This document shows, piece after piece, positions 33,477 to 42,414 of a DNA stretch of 64,000 nt. Both the position numbers and the translations under genes were made by a program. The first letter of the stretch is position 1, and each line of letters starts with the position of its first letter. Under the pieces are notes generated by a model that was not told the DNA's origin, searched no databases, and was given only the letters and a program-made list of their open reading frames with translations. This DNA comes from an uncultured Anaerolineae bacterium (GTDB taxonomy: Bacteria > Chloroflexota > Anaerolineae > Aggregatilineales > Phototrophicaceae), in contig CALKJO010000009.1 of the NCBI GenBank assembly GCA_937995825.1, positions 124,001 through 188,000 on the forward strand, in the 5' to 3' direction.

Positions 33477-34177
33477 GCGATTTAGGGACGCTGATCGCGC
33501 TGGCGGGGATCGCGCTGATCCTGATCGCGCTGGGCTGGTGGCTGCTGATCGAAAGCGAAGGCGTCTATCTCGGTCGGCGCGTCGTCATCTGGCTGTATGA
33601 CCTGTACGCTGGGCGCTACGACGATATCAAGCATTTCCGTCAGGATTATGATCATCTGTTTTTGGCGCAGCCGATCATGGAACGGCTCGCGCCGAACCGC
33701 GCGCCGCTGGTGCTGGATGTCGCGACTGGCACAGCGCGGCTGCCGCTGGCGCTGCTGCGCCACGAGCATTTCATCGGTCGCATTTACGCCGCCGATCTGA
33801 GCATGGGAATGCTTTACCAGGCGTCGCGCAAGCTGGAACGCTATCAGCGCGAATATCAGGAGTCGGCTCCGGTGCTGCTGCTGTGCGCCGATGCGGGGGC
33901 GCTGCCGTTCAGCAATGGCGCTTTTGATCTGGTGACTTGTCTGGAGGCGCTCGAATTCACTCCCAGCCCGGCGCAGTCGCTGCGCGAATGTGTGCGTGTA
34001 CTGCGCCCCGGCGGACTGCTGCTGATCACCAACCGCCTGACCGGGCGCTGGATGCCTGGCAAAACCTGGACGCAGGCAGACCTGACGCTGCTCCTGATGT
34101 CGATCGGGATCGAGCAGGTGAGGTTTGAACCCTGGCAGGTCGATTACATTCGCGTCTGGGGCGTCAAAGCGGCGTAA
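33473..34177 (+). CDS. Membrane-anchored class I methyltransferase
   Basis: A 234-residue protein with an N-terminal membrane segment (about residues 3-24, LGTLIALAGIALILIALGWWLLI) followed by a class I SAM-binding domain: VLDVATGTARLPL (motif I), AADLSMGML (motif II), ADAGALPFSNGAFDLVTCLEALEF and LRPGGLLLITNRL. A GTG start at 33473 overlaps the SDR stop (GTGA) and avoids the longer in-frame start inside that gene. Such anchored enzymes usually modify lipids or quinones at the membrane; with the SDR and ABC exporter it suggests a small lipid-modification operon (inference). Confidence 0.8.
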   Translation: MSDLGTLIALAGIALILIALGWWLLIESEGVYLGRRVVIWLYDLYAGRYDDIKHFRQDYDHLFLAQPIMERLAPNRAPLVLDVATGTARLPLALLRHEHFIGRIYAADLSMGMLYQASRKLERYQREYQESAPVLLLCADAGALPFSNGAFDLVTCLEALEFTPSPAQSLRECVRVLRPGGLLLITNRLTGRWMPGKTWTQADLTLLLMSIGIEQVRFEPWQVDYIRVWGVKAA

Positions 34178-34190
34178 ATGTGCCTCTGGC

Positions 34191-34219
34191 TTGTCAAGCA
34201 AACCAAAGCGGAATACAAT
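34191..34219 (+). promoter_or_regulatory. Promoter of argS
   Basis: TTGTCA (5/6), 17-base spacer, TACAAT (5/6). The -10 ends 44 bases before the TTG start of argS. Confidence 0.7.
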
Positions 34220-34262
34220 GCGCCGACATTGCAGGTCATTTCAGCCCATAGGTGACATCCCT

Positions 34263-35978
34263 TTGAAACTCCTATCCCACGCAATCAGCGCTCTGGTGCA
34301 GGACGCCATCCGCGCCGCACAGTCTGACGGTTCACTGCCAGCGTTCGATGTGCCAGCCGTTGACATCGCGCCGCCGAAGCGCCCCGAACATGGCGACTAC
34401 GCGACTGGCGCAGCGATGGCGCTTGCCAAGCCCGCCAAACTCAATCCCTTCGCCATCGCGACGGCGATTGCCAATCATCTGCCCCCTGCCGACTTCATCG
34501 GCGCGGTCGAGGTCGTTCATCCAGGCTTCATCAATTTCCGGCTGAACGATGATTGGCTGCGCGCCCAGACCGAGCAGATCATTGCAGAGGGTGACGCGCT
34601 GTTCACGCTCGATCTCGGGGCAGGCAAGCGCGCGCAGGTCGAGTTTGTCAGTGCCAATCCGAGCGGGCCGATCAACGTCGGGCGCAGCCGCGGCGGGGTG
34701 ATCGGGGATACGATGGCGCGTCTGCTCGAGGCTGCGGGGTATCAGGTCGAGCGCGAATACTACTTCAACACTGCCGGTCGGCAGATGCGCAACGTCGGAA
34801 ACAGCCTGCGCATTCGCTATCTGGAGGCGCTCGGCAAACCGATCACCATCCCGGATGAAAGCGATGAGTCGTTCTATCGCGGCGATTACCTGATCGATTT
34901 CGCCCGCGATCTGGCGGCAGAAGTCGGGGAGAGCTGGGTCGATCACGACTGGCAGCCGTTCAAGGAATACGCCGAGAAACGCATGTTCGCGTGGATTCGC
35001 GCCAGCCTGGAGCGCGTGCGCATCCATCATGATGTGTTTTTCAACGAAAACACCCTTTATGAGAGCCGCGCCATCTGGGAGGTGCTGGAGGCGCTTGAGG
35101 AGCGCGGCTTCATCTATCGCGCCGCCATCCCTGAAAATGCTGACGTCGACGAACGCGATGAAGCGGATGACAAGGGCGAGGCGGTCTGGTTTCGCTCGAC
35201 GCGCTTCGGCGACAGCAAGGATCGCGTGCTGGTCAAGAGCAGCGGCGAGCCAACTTACACTTTGCCCGACATCGCCTATCACAAGAACAAGCTGGATCGC
35301 GGCTTCGACCTGCTGATCAATGTGCTTGGCGCGGATCACGGCGCGCAGTACAAGGTTGTTCAGTACGGCATCAGCGCGCTTGGGCTGGACGCCTCAAAGA
35401 TTCACGTCATCATCAATCAGATGGTGCGCATGGTGCGCGATGGCAAGGAATTCAAGGGCAGCACGCGGCGCGGCATTTACGACACGCTCGACGACGTGAT
35501 CGACATGACCAGCGCCGACGCCGTGCGCTATTTCCTGCTGGCGCGCAGCCCCGACTCGCACCTGAATTTTGACCTCGACCTGGCGGTCAGGCAGTCGAAC
35601 GAGAATCCGGTCTACTATATCCAGTACGCCCATGTCCGCTGCGCTGGTATCTTCCGCGAGGCGGCGCTGCGCGGCGTCTCCGACGAGGGCGCGGACGTGA
35701 GGCTGCTGGGTGAGCCAGAGCTGAAATTCCTGCGCAAGGTCATGGAGCTGGGTGAAGTGATCGCGCAGGCCGTCGAGCTGTATGAACCACATCGAATCGC
35801 CTTTTACGCGCTGGAGCTGGCGAATGCCTTCCATCCGGTCTTCGATCAGGTGCGCGTGCTGCACAGCGATGTCCCGCCGGCGCTGGCAAAAGCGCGCCTG
35901 CGCTTCTACCGCGCCGCCCAGATCGCGCTGCGGCGAACACTGAATCTGATGGGGATGAGCGCGCCGGAACACATGTGA
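34263..35978 (+). CDS. argS: Arginyl-tRNA synthetase with altered HIGH motif
   Basis: Charges tRNA-Arg. From the TTG at 34263 (AGGTGA seven bases upstream) the protein has 571 residues, a normal length; the longer start lies inside the upstream gene. The N-terminal add-1 domain, [21 protein letters not shown] (KMSKS position) and the C-terminal helical anticodon-binding domain ([11 protein letters not shown] through [16 protein letters not shown]) are all present. The class I HIGH signature, normally (L/M)H(V/I)G(H/N), reads [10 protein letters not shown], so both histidine positions are changed to Asn and Arg. Clostridial enzymes with the second His replaced by Asn are known to me, but the double change is unusual. 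It should be compared with other Chloroflexota ArgRS before activity is doubted. Confidence 0.93.
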   Translation: MKLLSHAISALVQDAIRAAQSDGSLPAFDVPAVDIAPPKRPEHGDYATGAAMALAKPAKLNPFAIATAIANHLPPADFIGAVEVVHPGFINFRLNDDWLRAQTEQIIAEGDALFTLDLGAGKRAQVEFVSANPSGPINVGRSRGGVIGDTMARLLEAAGYQVEREYYFNTAGRQMRNVGNSLRIRYLEALGKPITIPDESDESFYRGDYLIDFARDLAAEVGESWVDHDWQPFKEYAEKRMFAWIRASLERVRIHHDVFFNENTLYESRAIWEVLEALEERGFIYRAAIPENADVDERDEADDKGEAVWFRSTRFGDSKDRVLVKSSGEPTYTLPDIAYHKNKLDRGFDLLINVLGADHGAQYKVVQYGISALGLDASKIHVIINQMVRMVRDGKEFKGSTRRGIYDTLDDVIDMTSADAVRYFLLARSPDSHLNFDLDLAVRQSNENPVYYIQYAHVRCAGIFREAALRGVSDEGADVRLLGEPELKFLRKVMELGEVIAQAVELYEPHRIAFYALELANAFHPVFDQVRVLHSDVPPALAKARLRFYRAAQIALRRTLNLMGMSAPEHM

Positions 35979-35994
35979 AACGGAAAGCAGGACA

Positions 35995-36549
35995 ATGGGC
36001 ATTAAAAACGACCGCTGGATTCGCGAAATGGCGATACAGCACGGCATGATCGAGCCGTTCGTCGAAGCGCAGAAACGCGAAGGCGTGATCAGCTACGGGC
36101 TGTCTTCATATGGCTACGATATGCGCGTCTCGGATGAATTTCTGGTTTTCACCAATGTCTATTCCGCCGTCGTCGATCCGAAGGCGTTCTCACCGCAGTC
36201 GTTCATCAGCATCAAAACGGATGTCTGTATGATCCCGCCCAATTCGTTCGCCCTGGCGCGCTCAGTCGAGTATTTTCGCATTCCGCGCAGTGTGCTGGCG
36301 GTTTGTCTGGGTAAATCGACCTACGCTCGCTCCGGGATCATCACCAATATCACCCCATTCGAGCCAGAGTGGGAAGGGCATGTTACCATCGAGATCAGCA
36401 ACACGACGCCGCTGCCCGCCAAAATATACGCTAACGAGGGCATCGCACAGGTGCTGTTCTTCGAAGCGGACGAAGTGACTGAAGTCAGCTACGCCGACCG
36501 CAAAGGCAAATATCAGGGTCAGACCGGCGTGACGCCGCCCAAGCTCTGA
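35995..36549 (+). CDS. dcd: dCTP deaminase
   Basis: Hydrolyses dCTP to dUTP (or, in bifunctional forms, to dUMP) to feed thymidylate synthesis. The 184 residues match the trimeric Dcd/Dut family: [46 protein letters not shown] with the catalytic glutamate in the HVTIEISN strand, and a C-terminal [19 protein letters not shown] lid. It starts 16 bases after argS. GGAAAGCAGGAC upstream of the ATG gives a plausible ribosome-binding site. Confidence 0.95.
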   Translation: MGIKNDRWIREMAIQHGMIEPFVEAQKREGVISYGLSSYGYDMRVSDEFLVFTNVYSAVVDPKAFSPQSFISIKTDVCMIPPNSFALARSVEYFRIPRSVLAVCLGKSTYARSGIITNITPFEPEWEGHVTIEISNTTPLPAKIYANEGIAQVLFFEADEVTEVSYADRKGKYQGQTGVTPPKL

Positions 36550-36556
36550 TCCGCCG

Positions 36557-36585
36557 TTGATTCGGCTTTCGCTTTGCGATACGAT
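36557..36585 (+). promoter_or_regulatory. Promoter of tRNA-Val
   Basis: TTGATT (4/6), 17-base spacer, TACGAT (4/6). It ends nine bases before the tRNA 5' end, as expected for a tRNA start site. Confidence 0.6.
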
Positions 36586-36594
36586 AACGAATAG

Positions 36595-36667
36595 GGGCGT
36601 ATAGCTCAATTGGCAGAGCGCAGTCCTTACAAGACTGATGTTCCAGGTTCGAGTCCTGGTGCGCCCA
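36595..36667 (+). tRNA. tRNA-Val (anticodon TAC)
   Basis: A 73-base tRNA: acceptor GGGCGTA pairs with TGCGCCC (one T-G pair), D-loop AATTGGCAGA, anticodon stem CAGTC/GACTG with loop CTTACAA (anticodon TAC), T-arm CCAGGTTCGAGTCCTGG. CCA is not encoded. Confidence 0.97.
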
Positions 36668-36673
36668 TGACTG

Positions 36674-36703
36674 AACATCCGGCTGACAGATCGGGTGTTT
36701 TTT
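36674..36703 (+). terminator. Intrinsic terminator of tRNA-Val
   Basis: AACATCCG pairs with CGGGTGTT (8 pairs, one T-G) around a ten-base loop; six T residues follow. Confidence 0.85.
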
Positions 36704-36732
36704 GATTCAGGATAAGCGGATGATATTAAGTT

Positions 36733-36748
36733 TTGCTAAAACTAGCAA
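36733..36748. repeat. Perfect inverted repeat, possible operator
   Basis: TTGCTA-AAAC-TAGCAA: six-base arms, four-base spacer. It lies in the 260-base gap before the response-regulator gene, about 95 bases upstream of its promoter, and is too short for a stable hairpin. A regulator-binding site is possible, but no proof is visible. Confidence 0.35.
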
Positions 36749-36841
36749 GGACAAATAGGACAAAGCTCACGCGCCTAGTGCGGCGCTTTGACATTACACC
36801 TGAAATTCGGGTTGAAAATGCAACCAAGAATTCGAGACTGG

Positions 36842-36869
36842 TTGTCCGAATGCGCTTTTCGGATATAAT
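36842..36869 (+). promoter_or_regulatory. Promoter of the response-regulator gene
   Basis: TTGTCC (4/6), 16-base spacer, perfect TATAAT. The -10 ends 60 bases upstream of the ATG at 36929. Confidence 0.65.
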
Positions 36870-36928
36870 GGTTACGAATGTGTTGAATTTTGGTTTGTAT
36901 ATCGTTCAGATTACATTAGAGAGTTGCT

Positions 36929-37642
36929 ATGGTCACACTTCGACAGCCTCAACCAGCAACCCGCCAGATTTTGATCGTCGAGGATGATGAAGATACTGCG
37001 GAAGTGGTTACCGCGATCATGTCGCAGGCGGGCTATACGGTGATGGCAGTTGATCGTGGACAAGTTGCGCTCCACGAAATCCACAATGCGCCGCCCGATC
37101 TAGTGCTGCTCGACCTCGGACTGCCGGATATGAATGGACTGGAGGTGCTGCGGCAGGTGCGTGCAAATTCGCTACTCCCGCTGATCGTCCTGAGCGGCTA
37201 CACTGAAGAGCGCGACAAGGTCATCGCGCTTGAAGCCGGCGCAGATGATTACCTCGCCAAACCCTTTTCGCCGGAGGAACTGGTGGCGCGCATCGGCGCG
37301 CTGCTGCGCCGCGTTGAGTGGACTGTTCCCGTTGAACCTAAACTTGCTGTGCGCCAGCTTGAGGTCGATCTGGCGCGGCGGGTGGTTCTGATGCGCGGAA
37401 AACGGCTTCAGCTCACCCCGATTGAGTATGCTCTGTTGGTCGCGCTGATGCGGCACGCCGGACAAGTCCTAACCCACGATGAGCTGCTGCGCATGGTTTG
37501 GGGCGATCAGTATTCTGGGGATTTCTCTGTCCTGCGCGTGAACGTGTCGCGTCTGCGTCAGAAGCTGGATGAAAATCCGCGCGCACCCTCTTACATCGTG
37601 ACGGTTGCCGGACAAGGCTACACGATGCCGCTGCGACCTTGA
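36929..37642 (+). CDS. OmpR/PhoB-family response regulator
   Basis: A 237-residue two-component DNA-binding regulator. The receiver domain has the acidic pair at VEDDED (residues 18-20), the phospho-acceptor Asp62 in LLDLGLP, Thr/Ser at LSGYTEE and Lys112-region ADDYLAKPF. The winged-helix output domain runs from about residue 140: LTPIEYALLVALMRHAGQVLTHDELL and VNVSRLRQKLDENPRAPSYIVTVAGQGYTM. No kinase is adjacent; the histidine kinase at 45.4-46.9 kb is a possible but unproven partner. GAGAG before the ATG serves as a ribosome-binding site. Confidence 0.95.
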   Translation: MVTLRQPQPATRQILIVEDDEDTAEVVTAIMSQAGYTVMAVDRGQVALHEIHNAPPDLVLLDLGLPDMNGLEVLRQVRANSLLPLIVLSGYTEERDKVIALEAGADDYLAKPFSPEELVARIGALLRRVEWTVPVEPKLAVRQLEVDLARRVVLMRGKRLQLTPIEYALLVALMRHAGQVLTHDELLRMVWGDQYSGDFSVLRVNVSRLRQKLDENPRAPSYIVTVAGQGYTMPLRP

Positions 37643-37738
37643 CGCGGATTGGTCTGATCTTCAAAGTATGTTAATATATTGAAAGACGCGGTCACGACGC
37701 GCGAATCGCCTTTCGTACTGCAGACAGATCGATGAATA

Positions 37739-38446
37739 ATGCGGCTGAGAATCTTGCTCATCATGGTCGGGGCTGTTGTGATCGCAGCCGTTTATACCTT
37801 TCCAGTTTGGCAGCCGCTTCTAGATCAGCGCGTCCCTATCGCAGCAGATGCCATTATTCCAGGGTTGCCAGCAGACTTAGCCCAAACCTTCACCATTCTT
37901 CCAGCGGAACAACAGGCGGCGTATCGCGCGGTTGCTGAGATCGATCCACTGCGCGGGCGGGCGATGGTGACAGGCGCGCTCGCTCCACGTCAGGCTGCGC
38001 CGGACAGCGACCGCGAGCTGCCTGGCTTGATCAATCCAGTGATCCTCGCCGTCGGATCGTTCGGGCGGATTGACCCAGTGCGCTGGGGGCAGGGAGAAGT
38101 CACTATTTATGCTTCCCAAAACGCGCCGCCCCTGCTCAGGCTGGACAATTTCAGCGTGGCGAACGCGCCTGATCTGCGCATTGCTTTAGTCGTTCGGTCA
38201 GAACTGCTCAATCCCACGCCGCTTCCAGAGGGCGCGCCAACCCCTGTCCCACCACCCATCCCAGGAACGTTCAGCGCGCTTGATCCCGGCAGTCTGCTTC
38301 AAGTGGGCGCGCTCAAGGGCGTCTATGGCAGTCAAAACTTCAACCTACCAGCTAACTTTGATTTTACACAGTATGATCGAGTCATTATCTACAGCGGCAC
38401 ACTGGACATGATCTACAGCGAAGCGGCTCTGTTCATTCGCGGCTAA
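37739..38446 (+). CDS. DM13-domain membrane or secreted protein
   Basis: A 235-residue protein with one N-terminal hydrophobic segment (about 4-22), so it is exported or membrane-anchored. The C-terminal half is a DM13-like domain: GRIDPVRWGQGEVTIYAS, LRLDNFSVANAPDLRIALVV, LQVGALKGVYGSQNFNLPANFDFTQYDRVIIYS and DMIYSEAALF. The cysteine that many DM13 domains have in the YDRVIIYC position is Ser here; the domain is proposed to act in redox or electron-transfer proteins, so its function may differ. No strong Shine-Dalgarno precedes the ATG. A Pro-rich linker lies around residues 160-180. Confidence 0.8.
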   Translation: MRLRILLIMVGAVVIAAVYTFPVWQPLLDQRVPIAADAIIPGLPADLAQTFTILPAEQQAAYRAVAEIDPLRGRAMVTGALAPRQAAPDSDRELPGLINPVILAVGSFGRIDPVRWGQGEVTIYASQNAPPLLRLDNFSVANAPDLRIALVVRSELLNPTPLPEGAPTPVPPPIPGTFSALDPGSLLQVGALKGVYGSQNFNLPANFDFTQYDRVIIYSGTLDMIYSEAALFIRG

Positions 38447-38460
38447 ATGGAGAAGTCATC

Positions 38461-39213
38461 ATGGCAATAAATTACGCGCCCCTCGCGCCCTGGTATGAAC
38501 AGTTGGGCATGGCTGCCTTTGCCGAATCGATCACCCCTAAGCTGATTCAATACGCTCAGGCACATGACTGGGTTGGCAGGCGAATTCTTGACGCAGGCTG
38601 CGGAACAGGCGGTGCGGCGCGCTGGCTGGCATCCAGAGGCTTCAGCACCACCGCGCTTGACTCATCAGCGGAAATGCTGACGGTAGCGCGGCAGCGCTTT
38701 CACAGAACGGGCTTCTCGATCACCTGGCAGCAGGGCGACCTGCGCACCCTGGAGAACCTTGCGCCGATGGATATGATCTTGGCGCTGGACGTGCTGAATG
38801 AATTGAACGGGCTGCGCGATGTTGAGTCGTTTCTGAGCCGAGCGCAGGCGCTGCTCGAACCTAGCAAGCTGTTGATCTTCGATCTGCACACTCTCGAAGG
38901 GTTGATCCTCAGGGCGGGAGCGCCCATTGTTCAGCTTCATAATGACGAGGCACTGATGGTGAACGCCAGCGAACAATTTGACTATGAGCGGCTGATCCTG
39001 ACGACCAGTTATGACATCTTTTATAAGGAAAATGGCACATGGCAGCGCAGCCAGACCACAATTTTGCAGCGCGGATTTCCGATCCAGGCGATCACTGCCC
39101 TGCTCCAGCGCTTCGGTTTCCATGTCCAGGCGATGTTCAACGGCAGTATGGAGGTCTACGACCCCGCATCAAGCCGCGCCAAACGTGTTATCATTGCAGC
39201 GCGCAGACATTAA
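38461..39213 (+). CDS. Class I SAM-dependent methyltransferase
   Basis: A 250-residue methyltransferase with RILDAGCGTGGAARWL (motif I, SAM-binding), ALDSSAEML (motif II) and QQGDLRTLENL / ILALDVLNEL. It is soluble, with no signal or membrane segment. The ATG lies 12 bases after GGAGAAG. It starts a tightly spaced run of four genes up to 42.3 kb, so its target may be an envelope component, but no substrate can be named. Confidence 0.85.
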   Translation: MAINYAPLAPWYEQLGMAAFAESITPKLIQYAQAHDWVGRRILDAGCGTGGAARWLASRGFSTTALDSSAEMLTVARQRFHRTGFSITWQQGDLRTLENLAPMDMILALDVLNELNGLRDVESFLSRAQALLEPSKLLIFDLHTLEGLILRAGAPIVQLHNDEALMVNASEQFDYERLILTTSYDIFYKENGTWQRSQTTILQRGFPIQAITALLQRFGFHVQAMFNGSMEVYDPASSRAKRVIIAARRH

Positions 39214-39229
39214 GGAGCATCATATTCAC

Positions 39230-39898
39230 ATGAGCAGTGCAGTTCAGCAGTTTCGCCTCGATGCCGAACACAGTCAGCTTCGGCTGGCGGTATTAGGCGG
39301 CTTTATCGCGGCAGCCGTAATCGGATACGCTGTTCTGACCGCAGTCCTGCCCAGCGATGGCTTAAATATTCTGGCGATTCTCGGCGCGCTCTTCATCGGC
39401 TACATGGTTTCGTTCGCGCTGGAACGCCTCCTCAAAGGGCGCTGGCACAGCGGACGCACAGTCGAGCTTCTGCCTGACGGGACGATGCGGCTGCTGAAGA
39501 ACGGCGCAGTTGAGCAGGAGATCGCGCCGTCTGAAGGCGTGAACGTCCTGATGTGGCGCTTCGAGATCACCAAACGCGCGCGGGTTCCCAAAGGCTGGTC
39601 GATGGTCGCGTGCGCCGTCGAGGCGGCAGGCAGCTATATCGCGCTCTACACCTTCGTCTCGCCAAAAGACATGGCGGAATGCGATCCGACCGGTGCATAT
39701 AAACTGCTCAAGGCGAAGAAGAAAGACCCCTCCTCCAGAAACGACCTGCGCGGCGATCTGCGTTTGGCAGGCGAGGAGCGCCGGCTGAACGAAGCGGAAA
39801 CAGCGCGCTGGATGACTGGCGCGGAGATGACCCGTGAGGATTTCTTTGCGTTCACGGCTTGGGTGCGACACCACTATGCGGAACACCTGCCGGTATGA
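39230..39898 (+). CDS. Membrane protein of unknown function (222 aa)
   Basis: A 222-residue protein. Two hydrophobic segments form a hairpin near the N-terminus (about 18-37 and 43-62), with a cytoplasmic soluble part of about 155 residues that includes LPDGTMRLLKNGAVEQEIAPSEG and ends HHYAEHLPV. The ATG is at 39230 with AAGGAG 12 bases upstream; longer starts would overlap the methyltransferase gene. Its stop overlaps the PPC-protein start by ATGA, so they are cotranslated. I do not recognise the family. Confidence 0.65.
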   Translation: MSSAVQQFRLDAEHSQLRLAVLGGFIAAAVIGYAVLTAVLPSDGLNILAILGALFIGYMVSFALERLLKGRWHSGRTVELLPDGTMRLLKNGAVEQEIAPSEGVNVLMWRFEITKRARVPKGWSMVACAVEAAGSYIALYTFVSPKDMAECDPTGAYKLLKAKKKDPSSRNDLRGDLRLAGEERRLNEAETARWMTGAEMTREDFFAFTAWVRHHYAEHLPV

Positions 39899-41406
39899 AG
39901 AACGGGTTTCTGGCTGCGCTGATTTTGATCATGTCATTCCATGCAGTGCGGGTTCAGGCGCAGAGTTCACTCGTCCCCAATCAGACCGTCACGGGTGTCG
40001 TCCCTGAGAACGGCGTCAGCACATGGCGCTTTCAGGCGTATGCCGGCGCTGTCATGTCATTTCTAGTCGAGGGGATCGACGGCTTCGACCCGATCCTGAC
40101 TCTGTCTGACGCCAACGGGCGCGAACTCACTGGCAATGACGATTTCGATTACCCGGCGTCAACTGATGCTCTGCTTGAAGGAGTCACCCTAACGCGAACC
40201 AGCATCTATGTCGTTGCGATCAGCGGGTATGGTGGAAGCGGCGGCAGCTATCGCCTGACACTGATGCCAGGTTATACGCGGCGCTTCCCGATCAGCACAG
40301 AAGACCGCTGGCAGGCTGCCAATCCAGCGCTGACCGTCGAGACTGGCGCAGGTGGCGTGCGCATGGCGCTTGAGAACGTAACGGCAGCAACCGCCCTTGC
40401 CTACCCCCCTTCGCTCATATCGCTGATGGATTTCTACCTTCAGGCGCGTGTGCAGTCTGTCGTTAGCAGTGACGGCTGGATCGTGGCTGCGGCGCTGCGC
40501 CGCATTGGAAACACCTACTATCTGCTGGAATTCAACCATCTGGGGCGCTGGCGCTTCAGCGCCGTCAACAACGGCACGCCGCGCATCGTCCGCGACTGGA
40601 CGCCCCATCCCAACATCGTCGCTGGAACGACACAGTTCACCTTTGGCGTCATGGCGCGCGGCGCAGGCTTTGACGTGTTCTACAACGGCGGCTTTGTCGG
40701 CAGCGTCAGCGATACCATGATCGCCGAGTCGGGCGCAGTCGGGCTTGGCATCGGCACGACCAGCATGCTGAGCAGCAATACCCGCGCCCAGTTCGACGAT
40801 CTCCTCATCACCATCCCCTACCATGACGATGGAACGGTCATCCGTCCGCAGCGCATCATTGTGAGCGATGCAGCGAACATGAGTCTGGCACTTCAGCGAG
40901 CGCATATGATCAGTCCAGTCGGGGAATTGGCGCTGACCGTGCCAGCGGTCACTGTTGAGTACGCGCGCGCTGGCGTCAACCGACAAATGGTTGGACAGGG
41001 AACCACCTACAGCAATTTCGCGCTGGGCGTGCAGGTGACGCTGCAGCAGGGCAGTCTCGGCGTTGGGGGCTGCGGCTTGGTGGTACGTTGGCGCGCGGAT
41101 GCCGATTATACCCTGCTTTATTTTGACTCATCAGGCGGCTACGGCGTATCGCAGCGAGCAACGGATCGCTTCCTGCCGGGCTTGTTCAATAGCGAACCAC
41201 GCTTTGCCACTGCCCCGGGAACAACCGGACGCCACCATATGCTGGTGATCGCCAATCGTGACACTCTATACTATTACCTGAATGGCTATCTGGTCGGCAC
41301 AGTCGCCAATCTGCCGCGCGCGGGCGAGATCGGGGCAGCGGTCGTCAACTTCGACAGCACCGTCACCACGTGCAGCTTTGCCGATCTCTGGTTATGGCGC
41401 TGGTGA
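39895..41406 (+). CDS. Secreted PPC-domain protein with two lectin-like domains
   Basis: A 503-residue exported protein. The signal peptide (about 1-21) ends RVQA/QS. A PPC-like (bacterial pre-peptidase C-terminal) domain follows at about 25-120: PENGVSTWRFQAYAGAVMSFLVEGIDGFDPILTLSDANGRELTGNDDFD and YVVAISGYGGSGGSYRLTL. The rest (about 150-325 and 330-503) forms two jelly-roll-like units (FYNGGFVGSVSDTMIAESGAVGLGIG; LYYYLNGYLVGTVANLP), similar to DUF1080/LamG domains that bind glycans. It has no protease or anchor, so it may be a released or wall-associated lectin. ATG 39895 overlaps the previous stop. Confidence 0.78.
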   Translation: MKNGFLAALILIMSFHAVRVQAQSSLVPNQTVTGVVPENGVSTWRFQAYAGAVMSFLVEGIDGFDPILTLSDANGRELTGNDDFDYPASTDALLEGVTLTRTSIYVVAISGYGGSGGSYRLTLMPGYTRRFPISTEDRWQAANPALTVETGAGGVRMALENVTAATALAYPPSLISLMDFYLQARVQSVVSSDGWIVAAALRRIGNTYYLLEFNHLGRWRFSAVNNGTPRIVRDWTPHPNIVAGTTQFTFGVMARGAGFDVFYNGGFVGSVSDTMIAESGAVGLGIGTTSMLSSNTRAQFDDLLITIPYHDDGTVIRPQRIIVSDAANMSLALQRAHMISPVGELALTVPAVTVEYARAGVNRQMVGQGTTYSNFALGVQVTLQQGSLGVGGCGLVVRWRADADYTLLYFDSSGGYGVSQRATDRFLPGLFNSEPRFATAPGTTGRHHMLVIANRDTLYYYLNGYLVGTVANLPRAGEIGAAVVNFDSTVTTCSFADLWLWRW

Positions 41407-41412
41407 GCGAAC

Positions 41413-42348
41413 ATGACAACGCGACTCAATCCGATTGAAGCCGCTGTTCTGAAAACTGTTCTTTATGCCGATGTCTTCAACTTCCCGCTGACAACACGCG
41501 AACTCTATCATTATCTGATCATCGATCAGCCAGTTTCATTCGAGCAAGTGCACGCCGTTCTGACCGAGTCACCGAGGCTTACGCCGCTGCTTCAGGTGAT
41601 CGATGACTATGTGATCTACAACAATCGGCAGGAATTGATCCGGCTGCGCTGCGAACGCGAACGCGCCTCGTCGGCGCTGTGGGATCAGGCAGTGCGTTAT
41701 GGGGCATGGCTTGCGCGGCTGCCTTTTGTGCGAATGGTCGCGCTGACCGGCGCGCTGGCTATGCGCAATGCCGATGGAGATCATGACGATCTGGATTATG
41801 TGCTGGTGACTGTGCCGGGGCGCGTCTGGCTGGCGCGGGGTTTTGCCGTGCTGCTGGTCAAGCTGGCGAAGCGTCGGGGGGTCGTGATCTGCCCCAACTA
41901 TGTGCTGGCGACGACGGCGCTGGCGCAGACGGGGCACACGCTCTATGTCGCCCACGAGATCGCCCAGATGATTCCGCTGTATGGCACAGCGATCTATGCG
42001 CAGATGCGCGCTGCCAATCCCTGGGTGCAAACCTATCTCTACAACGCTGATCGTGCCTTTTATACTCTTCCGGAGCAGCAGCCGCGCGGCATCTGGCGCG
42101 CTTTAAAGCGCGTATTGGAACATTTACTCAGCGGACAGCTTGGAAAGTGGCTGAATGAGTGGGAACACAAACGCAAGCTGCGCCGATTTGAGTCTGAACT
42201 GAGACAGGCAGATAGCGCGGCGCGGCTGGACTCTGATCAGGTCAAAGGGCATTTCCGCGATCATGGGCGCTGGGTTATGCAGCATTATCATGAGCGGTTA
42301 TGCCTGCATTATCTGGACGATGAATCACTCCCATTGGCAGGAGACTGA
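41413..42348 (+). CDS. Nucleotidyltransferase-like protein
   Basis: The 311 residues begin with a winged-helix-like region (NPIEAAVLKTVLYADVFNFPLTTRELYHYL). VALTGALAMRNADGDHDDLDYVLVT follows at about 108-132, where the DDLDYV aspartates match the metal site of the MNT/NTase fold. A later helical part contains KRVLEHLLSGQLGKWLNEWEHKRKLRRFESEL. Such proteins are common in environmental bacteria, often near glycosyltransferases, but their reaction is not known. It starts six bases after the PPC-protein stop, and a strong bidirectional terminator follows. Confidence 0.6.
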   Translation: MTTRLNPIEAAVLKTVLYADVFNFPLTTRELYHYLIIDQPVSFEQVHAVLTESPRLTPLLQVIDDYVIYNNRQELIRLRCERERASSALWDQAVRYGAWLARLPFVRMVALTGALAMRNADGDHDDLDYVLVTVPGRVWLARGFAVLLVKLAKRRGVVICPNYVLATTALAQTGHTLYVAHEIAQMIPLYGTAIYAQMRAANPWVQTYLYNADRAFYTLPEQQPRGIWRALKRVLEHLLSGQLGKWLNEWEHKRKLRRFESELRQADSAARLDSDQVKGHFRDHGRWVMQHYHERLCLHYLDDESLPLAGD

Positions 42349-42351
42349 AAC

Positions 42352-42386
42352 AAAAGCGCCGGTAACTCGACTCCCGGCGCTTTTTT
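42352..42386. terminator. Bidirectional intrinsic terminator
   Basis: AAAAGCGCCGG (42352-42362) pairs perfectly with CCGGCGCTTTT (42374-42384) around an 11-base loop, followed by further T residues. The flanking A and T runs make it active for both the plus-strand gene ending at 42348 and the minus-strand gene ending at 42415. Confidence 0.9.
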
Positions 42387-42414
42387 CCTGCATCACGAAG
42401 CGAAAGACGCCGCG

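Noticed and set aside
34125..34262. Upstream extension of argS and of other genes to far-upstream starts
   Set aside because: These extensions overlap upstream genes deeply; ribosome-binding sites (for example AGGTGA before TTG 34263) support the shorter starts.
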